Origin: Nostoc sp. FACHB-152
Lineage (GTDB): Bacteria; Cyanobacteriota; Cyanobacteriia; Cyanobacteriales; Nostocaceae
DNA length: 64,000 nt
Direction of reading: 5' to 3'
Assembly: GCF_014697475.1 (NCBI RefSeq)
Contig: NZ_JACJRV010000006.1
Location: 124,001 to 188,000 of the forward strand
The notes under the pieces are model-generated. The model was not told the origin of the DNA. It did no database searches and was given only the letters and a program-made list of their open reading frames with translations. The number at the start of each line of letters is the position of its first letter. The stretch's first letter is position 1. This document shows positions 35,537 to 43,646 of the stretch, one piece after another. The position numbers and the translations under genes are program-made.

Positions 35537-35809
35537 ATGAATATTCTTGCTTGGATAATATTAGGACTTTTAGCTGGTGCGATCGCCAAAGCCATATACC
35601 CTGGTTATCAAGGCGGTGGAATCCTTTCGACAATGATTTTAGGTATTATTGGTGCTTTTATAGGTGGTAGTTTATATTCATTGCTGAGTTCAGGCACTTT
35701 GCAATTAACCGCCGCAGGTTTTAGTCTTCCTGGTTTATTTATTGCAGTGATTGGTGCAATTATTGCTATTTACCTATGGGGATTGTTACAAAGAAGCAGC
35801 AATGCCTAG
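35537..35809 (+). CDS. GlsB/YeaQ/YmgE-type stress membrane protein
   Basis: The 90-residue protein (start ATG 35537, preceded by GAGG at 35528-35531; the GTG at 35531 is rejected) has three hydrophobic helices and the glycine-rich family pattern ILGLLAGAIAKAIYPG, ILGIIGAFIGGSLYSLL and VIGAIIAIYLWGLL. Members are small transglycosylase-associated or general stress proteins of unknown activity. A manganese catalase gene lies downstream after a 257-bp leader. Confidence 0.9.
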   Translation: MNILAWIILGLLAGAIAKAIYPGYQGGGILSTMILGIIGAFIGGSLYSLLSSGTLQLTAAGFSLPGLFIAVIGAIIAIYLWGLLQRSSNA

Positions 35810-35955
35810 TTTGATGCAATCATTTATATAAAGAGTGTTTGTTGATTTTATATATAGCACTCTTGACAACCTTAAAATATGGGTTTAATTAATCACAACC
35901 ATATTTTACTGTAGAAAGTGAGTTTTGTTAAATTGGACACACTAATAGTTGGTTT

Positions 35956-36013
35956 ATTGGCAGTTTCTAATCTGCTTAATTAATAGCAGTAACAATAGTT
36001 AGAAACTGCCAAT
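35956..36013 (+). promoter_or_regulatory. Long hairpin in the manganese-catalase leader
   Basis: A perfect 15-bp inverted repeat, ATTGGCAGTTTCTAA (35956-35970) and TTAGAAACTGCCAAT (35999-36013), encloses a smaller stem CTGCT/AGCAG with a TAATTAAT loop. The element ends 53 bases before the catalase ATG and has no T-run. It could be a 5'UTR regulatory structure or an operator. It could also be a bidirectional terminator for the preceding gene. Confidence 0.6.
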
Positions 36014-36066
36014 TCAATAAATTTATTCACTAGTTTTTTTGTTCAAACTTATCGTAGAGGAATTTC

Positions 36067-36759
36067 ATGTTTTTCCACAAAAAAGAACCAATTCATGCAG
36101 TAAACATTAATGAGCCTAATCCTCGGTTTGCTCAGTTACTTCTTGAGCAGTTTGGCGGCGCGACTGGAGAATTAACAGCAGCTCTGCAATATTGGGTACA
36201 ATCTTTCCATGTTGAAAATGCTGGAATTCGGGATATGTTGCAAGATATTGCCATTGAAGAATTCAGCCATTTAGAAATGGTTGGTAAACTCATTGAAGGC
36301 CACACTAAGAATACAGATCAAACAGAAGTTTATAAAAGTACTCTGTTTGCTGTTCGCGGTATAGGGCCTCACTTTTTAGATAGCCAAGGTAGTGCGTGGA
36401 CAGCCAATTACATCAATGAAGGTGGGGATGTAGTGCGCGATTTAAGAGCCAACATTGCAGCTGAAGCTGGCGCACGTCAAACTTACGAAGAGTTAATCAA
36501 GTTAGCATCAGATCAAGGTACTAAAAATACTCTAGTGCATCTATTAACACGGGAAATTTCTCATACCCAAATGTTCATGAAAGCTCTAGATTCATTGGGT
36601 AAATTAACAGATCCATTTTTTGGTAATATTCAACCGGATGAAACGGTGGATATTTACTATAACCTGTCAAGCAATGGTACTCAGGATGAGCGCGGCCCTT
36701 GGAATTCTGAGCCTACATTTAAATATGTTGCCAACCCTCTAGAACGCAAGACTAACTAA
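36067..36759 (+). CDS. Manganese (non-haem) catalase
   Basis: This 230-residue protein belongs to the ferritin-like di-manganese catalases, which destroy H2O2 without haem. The ligand motifs are Glu in GGATGELTAAL (~35), EEFSHLE (64-70), Glu in AAEAGARQTYEEL (~140) and REISHTQMF (~178-184). The family has been studied in Anabaena sp. PCC 7120, where it protects against oxidative and desiccation stress; a role here is inferred by homology. AGAGGAATTTC ahead of the ATG is the ribosome-binding site. A terminator hairpin follows at 36806. Confidence 0.95.
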   Translation: MFFHKKEPIHAVNINEPNPRFAQLLLEQFGGATGELTAALQYWVQSFHVENAGIRDMLQDIAIEEFSHLEMVGKLIEGHTKNTDQTEVYKSTLFAVRGIGPHFLDSQGSAWTANYINEGGDVVRDLRANIAAEAGARQTYEELIKLASDQGTKNTLVHLLTREISHTQMFMKALDSLGKLTDPFFGNIQPDETVDIYYNLSSNGTQDERGPWNSEPTFKYVANPLERKTN

Positions 36760-36805
36760 TTTTCTTGCCTCCTAATTTGTTTGTCAAACCTCAATGATAA
36801 CCACC

Positions 36806-36841
36806 TGAGTCAGGGGGAGTTCTTTCTCTGACTCATTTTCT
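36806..36841 (+). terminator. Terminator after the manganese catalase gene
   Basis: A stem TGAGTCAG (36806-36813) / CTGACTCA (36828-36835), extended by G-U pairs, is followed by TTTTCTTATGTCTTTTTT. It lies 47 bp after the catalase stop. Confidence 0.75.
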
Positions 36842-36874
36842 TATGTCTTTTTTCTACCTTAAGGAGATTAATTT

Positions 36875-37603
36875 GTGATTGTTAAGCCTACTCAAAATGG
36901 TTGGGAAGTTATTTATCATCGCGCCCATGCTTTACTCGCAGCGCAACTAGCAGGACAGTGGCGGCGCAAAAATGCTCCACCTCGCTTATATGAAACACTA
37001 GCAGCAATTTCCCATCACGATGATTTAGAAAAAGAGTGGGAAGAAAATAATCTTACGGAAGCTGGCGCACCAATGGATTTCATGTTAAATCCAAAGATGG
37101 AAGTTGATAAGTTAGAAAATCTAGTTAAAAATGCTCACTATCGCGGACGTTGGGTAACTCTATTAATTTCTAAGCATCTGTGTCGGATTAATGAAGCAAG
37201 ACGAGGAAAATCTCCAGAATTAGACAAGTTTTTAGACGAACAATTTCAAAAGCAAGAACATTGGCGTAAGGAGTTAGGAATTACAACAGACGAACTCGAT
37301 GAAGCTTACGCGTTTATGCAATGGTGCGATCGCTTGTCGTTGATTCTCTGTCAAAATGAATTACCAGCTGATGAACGGTTTTTAGAAATTAGTCAGGGGC
37401 CTGATGGTCAACGTTATGACATCATGCAACGTAGCGATAACTTGGTGACTGTTCAACCTTGGCCTTTTGAAGATGAAAAATTCACTGTCAATGTTGAAGC
37501 TTGCGAATTATCCCAAGTGAAATTTGAAACTCCATCTCAATTAGTACAAGCACTTCAACAAGCTCCTATCACAGTGCTGGAGTGGACTTTTGTTGCTGAC
37601 TAA
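36875..37603 (+). CDS. DUF3891-family protein
   Basis: A 242-residue soluble protein with the DUF3891 pattern: an opening IVKPTQNGWEVIYHRAHALLAAQLAGQW, a His/Asp-rich HHDDLEKEWEE (~48-57), a central GRWVTLLISKHLC and an AYAFMQWCDRLSLILCQ helix. The paired His-His-Asp-Asp and downstream helices recall HD-type hydrolases, which is speculative. The function is unknown. It may be read with the catalase despite the terminator between them (115-bp gap). It ends with its own terminator at 37687. Confidence 0.88.
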   Translation: MIVKPTQNGWEVIYHRAHALLAAQLAGQWRRKNAPPRLYETLAAISHHDDLEKEWEENNLTEAGAPMDFMLNPKMEVDKLENLVKNAHYRGRWVTLLISKHLCRINEARRGKSPELDKFLDEQFQKQEHWRKELGITTDELDEAYAFMQWCDRLSLILCQNELPADERFLEISQGPDGQRYDIMQRSDNLVTVQPWPFEDEKFTVNVEACELSQVKFETPSQLVQALQQAPITVLEWTFVAD

Positions 37604-37686
37604 TCTCATTCACCTGGACTAACTTGGCGATTGCTTTGGTAATTTCTTGCCAAATCCACGCTTTTAGCGCAGGTTGAAAACTTGTA

Positions 37687-37718
37687 ACCTCGGTTTTAGA
37701 TACCTGAGGTTTTCTTTA
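37687..37718 (+). terminator. Terminator after the DUF3891 gene
   Basis: A stem ACCTCGGT (37687-37694) / ACC-T-GAGGT (37702-37710) with one bulged T is followed by TTTTCTTTACTT. Confidence 0.65.
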
Positions 37719-37961
37719 CTTAAATAATAAGTAGAGGTTTGAGTTTTATACTATAGCAGGGGACAGGCTTAAAAGTCTTTGAGTGTCTAAGTTTTTTCAT
37801 CTACTGATGTTCTAACACTACTGGCTATCGCTATATGTCCAAAGTTTTGTTTGCTAAGGCTCAGACAATTCATTAACAGCATTAAAATTGTAAGATTAGT
37901 TGCAATTTTTTTGTTGCACAAGGTTGACTAAGTTTTTAGCTTGACTAGGACAAAAGTAGTG

Positions 37962-38381
37962 ATGTCTGAAATTGAGAATAACAAAATCCTAGCTCGACGC
38001 TGGTTTGAACTGATTAGCGAGCATCAAGTTGAAGAGATTTGTGCAATTACTGCACCAACTTGGAAACTGCATGGCGGGCCGCCACAACTTCCACAAGGGC
38101 CCGATGGAGTACGTCAGTTGTTTGGTTCATTTGGAGATATCAAGCAGACTTGGACAATCGAAGATGTGATTGCTGAAAGTGACAAAGTTGTAGTGCGTGC
38201 AACTAATACCTGTATGCAAGACAGTTTTTTTGGCATCCCGGCGCGTGGTAAACAACAGACTTTTACAGCCACATTTATTCATCAGATGAAAAATGGCAAA
38301 ATCGTCGAAACTTGGCGAAATGCTGATGACCTGGGAAGAGTGATTCAGCTTGGGGCGCTTATTCAACCACCAAACGAGTAG
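37962..38381 (+). CDS. SnoaL-like ester cyclase-type protein
   Basis: The 139-residue protein (start ATG 37962; the TTG at 37941 adds only seven residues) has an NTF2-like fold. It matches SnoaL/ester-cyclase relatives: NNKILARRWFELISEHQVEEICAI, LPQGPDGVRQLFGSF, and the C-terminal MKNGKIVETWRNADDLG. Those are the usual binding-pocket strands, but the catalytic acid/base pair of polyketide cyclases is not certain. Preceded and followed by long AT-rich spacers. Confidence 0.85.
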   Translation: MSEIENNKILARRWFELISEHQVEEICAITAPTWKLHGGPPQLPQGPDGVRQLFGSFGDIKQTWTIEDVIAESDKVVVRATNTCMQDSFFGIPARGKQQTFTATFIHQMKNGKIVETWRNADDLGRVIQLGALIQPPNE

Positions 38382-39222
38382 CCTGCTATCAGCAGACCTT
38401 TCTTTCTTCAAGCAGAGACAATTGCCCAGAAGAAATGTTAATACGTCTAAAGCGATGGTAATAAAGATGACACAATGATGTACTTGCAGAGTATAGGCTT
38501 TGCGTTGGGAAAGGGTTAAATAGGGTGCTGTTTCATCGGGATGCAAGCACTTCACCAGTGTATTAATACTCGCTTATGGAGTTAATAACTGTTGTTTACT
38601 GCCATAATTCAGTTTTCCCTGAACCCTGAATGATGAAGAGGGGTTCATGCTTTCGTTTCTGTTCTCAGTGTTACTTCAACGTAATCAGTTAGATAAAAAA
38701 TGCTGGTGATGCTTTTCATAATTAAATTTGCCCTGATTGCGGTTTGAGAGCAAATAGTTAATTTTTTTAACCTTACTTACATTTTCTGTTAATTTGTGAA
38801 ACGCCCGGAAAATCAAACCTATTTGGAAAAGGTCTGACTTTTGCTTGAAACACTGTGCTGTTCAAGTTAGGGATACTAAAATATATACTACTGTAATTGT
38901 GTAGCTTTAGTTACAATTCTTCAGGCGATCGCTCTTGTGCAACAAAATCAATTACAGACCGACCTTGACGGCGACAAGTTTGCACCATCTTTCAGCGTAT
39001 TACCACTCAGTCTGGACACTAAAAAACATTGCCTAAAAGGAGAAAAACTAGGCAATGTTATCATTTGTATTTCTCATCAATTAAGCTGAAAAGTGGGTCA
39101 TTTTTACAAAATTTTATAAGGCTGCACCTAGTGACACAAACCTTCTATTTTCGCCACAACGGCAACTCAAAAACTACTCTCCAGCCCTATCTCTTCATAC
39201 TCTTATTTTGGCTAAGGTATTG
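38382..39222. other. Long intergenic region with a transposase-like remnant and a hairpin
   Basis: This 841-bp spacer holds no intact gene. At 38911-38988 (minus) a 25-codon frame ending at TAA reads MVQTCRRQGRSVIDFVAQERS. This resembles the extreme C-terminus of IS66-type transposases. At 39025-39059 an 11-bp stem AACATTGCCTA / TAGGCAATGTT with a 13-base loop is seen. The rest is AT-rich with no obvious coding potential. Confidence 0.5.
38911..38988 (-). mobile_element. Possible IS66-type transposase C-terminal remnant
   Basis: A 25-codon minus-strand frame carries the pattern CRRQGRSVIDF, similar to CRxQGRSVxxFL near the end of IS66 TnpC proteins. No upstream transposase sequence, inverted repeats or target duplication remain nearby. 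This is a weak call from a short match. Confidence 0.35.
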
Positions 39223-39549
39223 TTAACTACATCTATTATATTTGGGACAGCAACTCAACTTAAACCTACCGTTAGTATTGATTACAGTTCTTCCTCCGTT
39301 GGCACCAACATCTACCCGTTGATCGGATGCCTGAGCTATATCAACTTTAACAGTAACTGGATAAGGACAGTTATTAGTTAGAATAGCTCCACCGCTAATA
39401 TATTCTGCTTTAACACATCCTGGCAACGGCACTCGCTGATTTGGCGAACACTCATCAGCTAAAGCAGGTAATACAGTAAATGTCAGAAATAAAAATTCTA
39501 AACATACTAAACGTGTAGTTGAATTGGAAAATCTTTTCAAAAAACTCAT
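39223..39549 (-). CDS. Small secreted cysteine-rich protein
   Basis: This 108-residue protein has a signal peptide (hydrophobic ~13-31, likely cleavage after ALA near residue 31). The mature part of about 77 residues has five or six cysteines: ADECSPN, PGCVKAE, TNNCPYP, LSCCPKYNRCS at the end. I do not recognise the family. Cysteine-rich small exports can be lectin-like or defence peptides, but no function is claimed. Start ATG at 39549 is preceded by AAGGGGGAAAG, a good ribosome-binding site. Confidence 0.65.
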   Translation of the reverse strand: MSFLKRFSNSTTRLVCLEFLFLTFTVLPALADECSPNQRVPLPGCVKAEYISGGAILTNNCPYPVTVKVDIAQASDQRVDVGANGGRTVINTNGRFKLSCCPKYNRCS

Positions 39550-39895
39550 AACACTTTCCCCCTTGAAAAAGTAAGATGGTTATACAGTGACTGTGATATT
39601 TAAACATTCTCCAGTTATTAAAAAACAGGGTACGGAGTGAGCGTACCTATGACTGCTTGTAAATCCTATATATCACTAATTTTGTGGTGGCAGGCTTTGC
39701 CACCAAGGAAATTGATAATCTGGTTAAAAATGTTTATTGTTTAATCGTATAACGTTACTGATTTTTTGAAATATTCCTTTCGGTATACTTATTTTCCTAA
39801 TGTAAATTAAACTGTAAACTCAAGTAAATTCCTTGTTTTATATGCTTTTCAGGTATTTGAGCCAATAATTTACTTATTCGTTTAAACTCAGAGCT

Positions 39896-39957
39896 AGCAA
39901 CTATTAAATACCTAAGATTTTCTTGACAAATCAAATCTTAGGTATTTAATAGTTGCT
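39896..39957. repeat. Perfect 25-bp inverted repeat
   Basis: Left arm 39896-39920 (starts AGCAACTATTAAATACCTAA) and right arm 39933-39957 are exact reverse complements over 25 bases. They enclose a 12-base loop, TCTTGACAAATC. There is no T-run on either side. The length and perfection exceed an ordinary bacterial terminator. Confidence 0.9.
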
Positions 39958-40061
39958 GATGAAGATGCATACTAACTATATTCACTCAACCATCTCTAGA
40001 TAGAATAAAAAAGATAATAAGTTTGAAAAAATGATTACTAAGTCCTTGTTTATATCCATGT

Positions 40062-40085
40062 AATTTCAAAATTAATTTTGAAATT
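40062..40085. repeat. 24-bp AT-rich palindrome
   Basis: AATTTCAAAATT followed directly by its own complement AATTTTGAAATT gives a loop-free palindrome. It could be an operator or chance in AT-rich DNA. Confidence 0.55.
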
Positions 40086-40109
40086 AATTTAACATTATCT
40101 AATTTATAT

Positions 40110-40138
40110 GTAAGGGTTTAGCAGTGCTAAACCCCTAC
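40110..40138 (-). terminator. Hairpin downstream of treS/mak
   Basis: The stem GGGTTTAGCA / TGCTAAACCC with one-base loop, flanked by GTA..TAC, lies 55 bp past the treS/mak stop. It resembles a dispersed Nostoc palindrome; its position suits a 3' end of the trehalose operon. Confidence 0.55.
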
Positions 40139-40192
40139 GAAAAATCTATCTTTATTTCACTCAAGCGAGAACCGCTATAAATCGTGGAAACA

Positions 40193-43100
40193 TTAAGCAC
40201 TTTCCAATAATTGCAGAATCAGTTGCAAAGGAATATCAGCCCAATCTGGACGATTGTTAATTTCGTAACTCAGTGCATCGATCGCTTTTTCTAATAAGAA
40301 ACTAGAAATCAACACTTGCAGTTCGGCTGTATTTGTGGGTAAGAAATCGTCCTTGCTGGCAATTTCCAGGTAAGAATTTAAGAAAGCTGTACTCACCCAG
40401 GTATACCAAAATTGTCCCCATTCTTCTAACAATGCGTGATTTTCCGGCACAATCATGCCACTTTCTATTTCTTGACGCAGTGCTTTATTTACAGCGTAGT
40501 GGAATGATAGCAGCATTGTGGCTACATCTCGCAGGGGCGATCGCTTTCTGCGGCGTTCGCTTAAACTACGTGCGCCTCTGCCTTCAAAGTGGGTAATAAT
40601 AAAATCTTTACCTGTGTACAGCACTTGTCCCAGATGGAAGTCCCCATGATAACGAGTCCGCGAGGCAGTGATTTTTTGCTTCACTATTAATTGGAAGCGG
40701 TCTAAAATCTCCTGTTGGCGGTTGAGAACTTCTGTTGCTAATTGTTGGGTATTTGGTGGTAAAGATGATAATCTTTCGGGCAGTACTCTAAAGACTTGCC
40801 CTGTTAGGTTACGCGCATTTTGATAGATGGAACGCTGATAAAACGTCGAAAAAGCTTCTGGGGCAAAGTCGGTGTTAGCTATATTTGTAACTAAAGCAAT
40901 GTGGAGTTCGGCTGTAGATTTACCCAACAGTTCTACACTTGAGAGATAAGAACCGATAGTGTGAAGTGCCAATTCGGGAATATCTTTTCGCTGCAAATGG
41001 AGTATTGAACCGGAAGGAAGCGGGACTTCAGTAACAGAGGCGTGTTGTGTTGTTACTAAGTCGAAGTAATGCTGCAAGCTATCAAGAGTATAATCCCAAC
41101 CACTACGGATATCGAAGATGAATTCTTGCAATATGCCGATAGTCATGAGTAGGCTACGATTATAACCTTCTGAATTCGATTGATATTCTATCGCCCCAGC
41201 TAAAGGAATAAAGTTTTGCAGGGATTTTTTCTCACTGAGGAACCGCCGAATTTCTAAATCGGGGTGTGTACCAGCTTCGACTTTGCGGAAGAGTTTCAAA
41301 TAAAGGCGATCGCCATAAATTATACTAGTGCTGGGTTTGCCGTCTATCTGTTGAATAGTAGGATTCCGGTAGATTCCATCTTGATCTAGAGGGAATAAAT
41401 CAGTTGTCGTGGTAACTAATTTTCCTGTGATGCCTTGGTAAGCGTTATGGTTGGCGATCGCATCCAATAATCCGGTAAGGAAAGTTTTGTCTGTTAACGC
41501 ATCAAATAAAACGCCATTCGCATCCGGTGTTTGTTGGATCTCCAGATTTGCAACTATCGCTTGGGGTGTTTCTGCAATCAGGTTTGACACTTGTTCACCT
41601 GTAGCATAGCCTAAAAATAAGAGATACGTGTCTGCACTTCCTTGGAGATAGTCTACCTGCAACCAAACAAGTTGAGCAGACTTATCATCGTAGGGTAAAG
41701 AAATTGTCTCAATAATTTGTACTGATTGCACAGTCTGAGATTTGCCAGCGAACCAAGTGCAGGTATATAGATAATCTCGCAGTGTAGATTCTAGAGTATT
41801 TTTGACTTCCCGTTGAGAAGTTACCTCTTGCCAGGAACTATTGACAACCAGGGTGGGTAATTGAACTTGCAGTTTAGGCTGTTGAGTCAAGCTAGGCTGG
41901 AGGGTAAACCAATAAAACCCGTAAGGACTCAAACTGAGGAAATAACTGGACTCACCTATAGCTGGGAACTGAGTTTGACCAAAAATTTCGACTGGGACTG
42001 ACCCGTTAAAGCTGGATAAATCTAATGCTACTGTCTGGACGAAGTGAGATAAATTCGCTACTACCAATACTGTTTCATTATCCGTTGACCGAGTGAACGC
42101 CAAAACTTTGCGATTATTGGAATGTAATATTTCCAGCTTACCTTGTCCCAAAGCGGGAAAGCGTTTGCGAGTCGCCAGCAAACGTTTCATCCAATACCAA
42201 AGAGAATTATGATTTGCTCTTTGGGCTTCGACGTTGAGGGCTTCGTAGTGGTATTCTGAGTCAACAATCACGGGTAGATATAGACGCTGGGGGTTGGCGC
42301 GGCTAAAACCAGCGTTACGATCTGCACTCCATTGCATGGGAGTACGTACACCATTGCGATCGCCTACATAAACATTATCACCCATACCAATTTCATCACC
42401 GTAATAAATTACGGGTGTCCCTGGCATAGATAACAGCAAACTGTTGAGTAACTCAATTTGGCGGCGGTCATTACCTAAAAGTGGTGCTAGTCGGCGACGG
42501 ATACCTAAATTCAACCGCATCATGGGGTCTTGGGCATAAACCCGATACATAAAATCGCGGTCTTCATCCGTCACCATTTCTAGGGTGAGTTCATCATGGT
42601 TGCGGAGGAACAACGCCCACTGACAATTATCAGGAATCGCTGGTGTTTGCTGGAGAATATCAACAATAGGGAAGTTGTCTTCCATCCGCAATGCCATAAA
42701 TAAACGCGGCATTAGGGGAAAATGGAAGTTCATGTGACATTCATCGCCATCGCCATAATATTGCGCTGCATCTTCCGGCCATTGATTTGCTTCCGCCAAC
42801 AGCATCCGGTTAGTAAATTTGGCATCAACTTGCGCCCTTAATTCTTTTAAGAAAGCATGGGTTTCTGGTAAGTTTTCGCAGTTCGTTCCTTCCCGTTCAT
42901 ATAGATAAGGAACTGCATCCATTCGTAACCCATCGACACCCATTTCTAACCAAAAATCTAATACCTCAAATACAGCTTCCCGCACTAAAGGATTGTCGTA
43001 GTTTAAATCTGGTTGATGGGAGTAAAAACGATGCCAATAGTAAGATTTAGCAACCGCATCCCAAGCCCAATTTGATGTTTCAAAATCTTGAAAGATAATC

Positions 43101-43540
43101 CGGGCTTCTTGATATTTTTCTGGAGTATCATTCCACACATAAAAATCTCTTTCTGGGCTACCTTTAGGCGCACGTCTCGCCCTTTGAAACCAAGGATGCT
43201 GGTCAGAAGTATGGTTAATAATTAACTCAATAATTACTCGAATTCCCCGTTGATGGGCAGCATCTAAAAACTGTTTAAAATCTTCTAATGTGCCGTAAAT
43301 TGGGTTAACGCTGGTGTAATCGGAAATATCATAACCATCATCTTTAAGTGGTGATGGGAAGAAGGGGAGTAACCAAATAGCAGTTATGCCTAAGTCTTGG
43401 AGATAGTCTAATTTCTCTGTTAAGCCGCGAAAGTCGCCAATGCCATCATTATTACTGTCGGCAAATGCCCTAACAGGTAGTTCATAAATAATTGTATTTT
43501 TAAACCATAAGGGGTCGTTGGAAAGAAGGTAATTAGTCAT
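40193..43540 (-). CDS. treS: Trehalose synthase / maltokinase fusion (TreS-Mak)
   Basis: This 1115-residue fusion would interconvert trehalose and maltose (TreS, ~1-550) and phosphorylate maltose (maltokinase, ~590-1115). The TreS half is a complete GH13 enzyme: NHTSDQHPWFQ, catalytic Asp in GLRMDAVPYLYE, Glu in LLAEANQWPED and RNHDELTLEM. The maltokinase half keeps the HGDFHLGQVL loop (~964). However, the magnesium-binding motif, DFEGEP in typical maltokinases, reads THFEGRG here (~982-988), so the Asp is His and Glu-Pro is Arg-Gly. The flanking ARSLSERRRKRSPLRDVA segment is normal. The kinase may therefore be inactive or altered. The gene ends the glgX-treZ-treY-treS operon, 106 bp after treY. 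Confidence 0.93.
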   Translation of the reverse strand: MTNYLLSNDPLWFKNTIIYELPVRAFADSNNDGIGDFRGLTEKLDYLQDLGITAIWLLPFFPSPLKDDGYDISDYTSVNPIYGTLEDFKQFLDAAHQRGIRVIIELIINHTSDQHPWFQRARRAPKGSPERDFYVWNDTPEKYQEARIIFQDFETSNWAWDAVAKSYYWHRFYSHQPDLNYDNPLVREAVFEVLDFWLEMGVDGLRMDAVPYLYEREGTNCENLPETHAFLKELRAQVDAKFTNRMLLAEANQWPEDAAQYYGDGDECHMNFHFPLMPRLFMALRMEDNFPIVDILQQTPAIPDNCQWALFLRNHDELTLEMVTDEDRDFMYRVYAQDPMMRLNLGIRRRLAPLLGNDRRQIELLNSLLLSMPGTPVIYYGDEIGMGDNVYVGDRNGVRTPMQWSADRNAGFSRANPQRLYLPVIVDSEYHYEALNVEAQRANHNSLWYWMKRLLATRKRFPALGQGKLEILHSNNRKVLAFTRSTDNETVLVVANLSHFVQTVALDLSSFNGSVPVEIFGQTQFPAIGESSYFLSLSPYGFYWFTLQPSLTQQPKLQVQLPTLVVNSSWQEVTSQREVKNTLESTLRDYLYTCTWFAGKSQTVQSVQIIETISLPYDDKSAQLVWLQVDYLQGSADTYLLFLGYATGEQVSNLIAETPQAIVANLEIQQTPDANGVLFDALTDKTFLTGLLDAIANHNAYQGITGKLVTTTTDLFPLDQDGIYRNPTIQQIDGKPSTSIIYGDRLYLKLFRKVEAGTHPDLEIRRFLSEKKSLQNFIPLAGAIEYQSNSEGYNRSLLMTIGILQEFIFDIRSGWDYTLDSLQHYFDLVTTQHASVTEVPLPSGSILHLQRKDIPELALHTIGSYLSSVELLGKSTAELHIALVTNIANTDFAPEAFSTFYQRSIYQNARNLTGQVFRVLPERLSSLPPNTQQLATEVLNRQQEILDRFQLIVKQKITASRTRYHGDFHLGQVLYTGKDFIITHFEGRGARSLSERRRKRSPLRDVATMLLSFHYAVNKALRQEIESGMIVPENHALLEEWGQFWYTWVSTAFLNSYLEIASKDDFLPTNTAELQVLISSFLLEKAIDALSYEINNRPDWADIPLQLILQLLESA

Positions 43541-43646
43541 TTTTAATCTTAATTTTTTTTAAACGAACCACAAAGAATGCAAAGGAAGAAAAGTTTGAGA
43601 GTATTCCTTTAACTCTCCGCGCCTCTGCACCTCTGCGTGAGACAAA

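Larger units (their letters stand above)
39550..40192. other. Intergenic region rich in inverted repeats, no gene seen
   Basis: This AT-rich spacer of 643 bp separates the secreted-protein gene from the treS/mak end. It holds three separate palindromic elements: 39896-39957 (perfect 25-bp arms), 40062-40085 (24-bp palindrome) and 40110-40138 (GGGTTTAGCA hairpin). No coding frame is supported. Confidence 0.6.

Noticed and set aside
38127-38555. A 142-codon minus-strand frame over the SnoaL-like gene
   Set aside because: Most of it is antisense to the SnoaL-like gene. The unique 50-residue part has no recognised family, and no ribosome-binding site precedes its start.
39029-39226. A 65-codon plus-strand frame in the gene desert
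   Set aside because: It begins inside a hairpin, has biased aromatic/basic composition and shows no homology signature.
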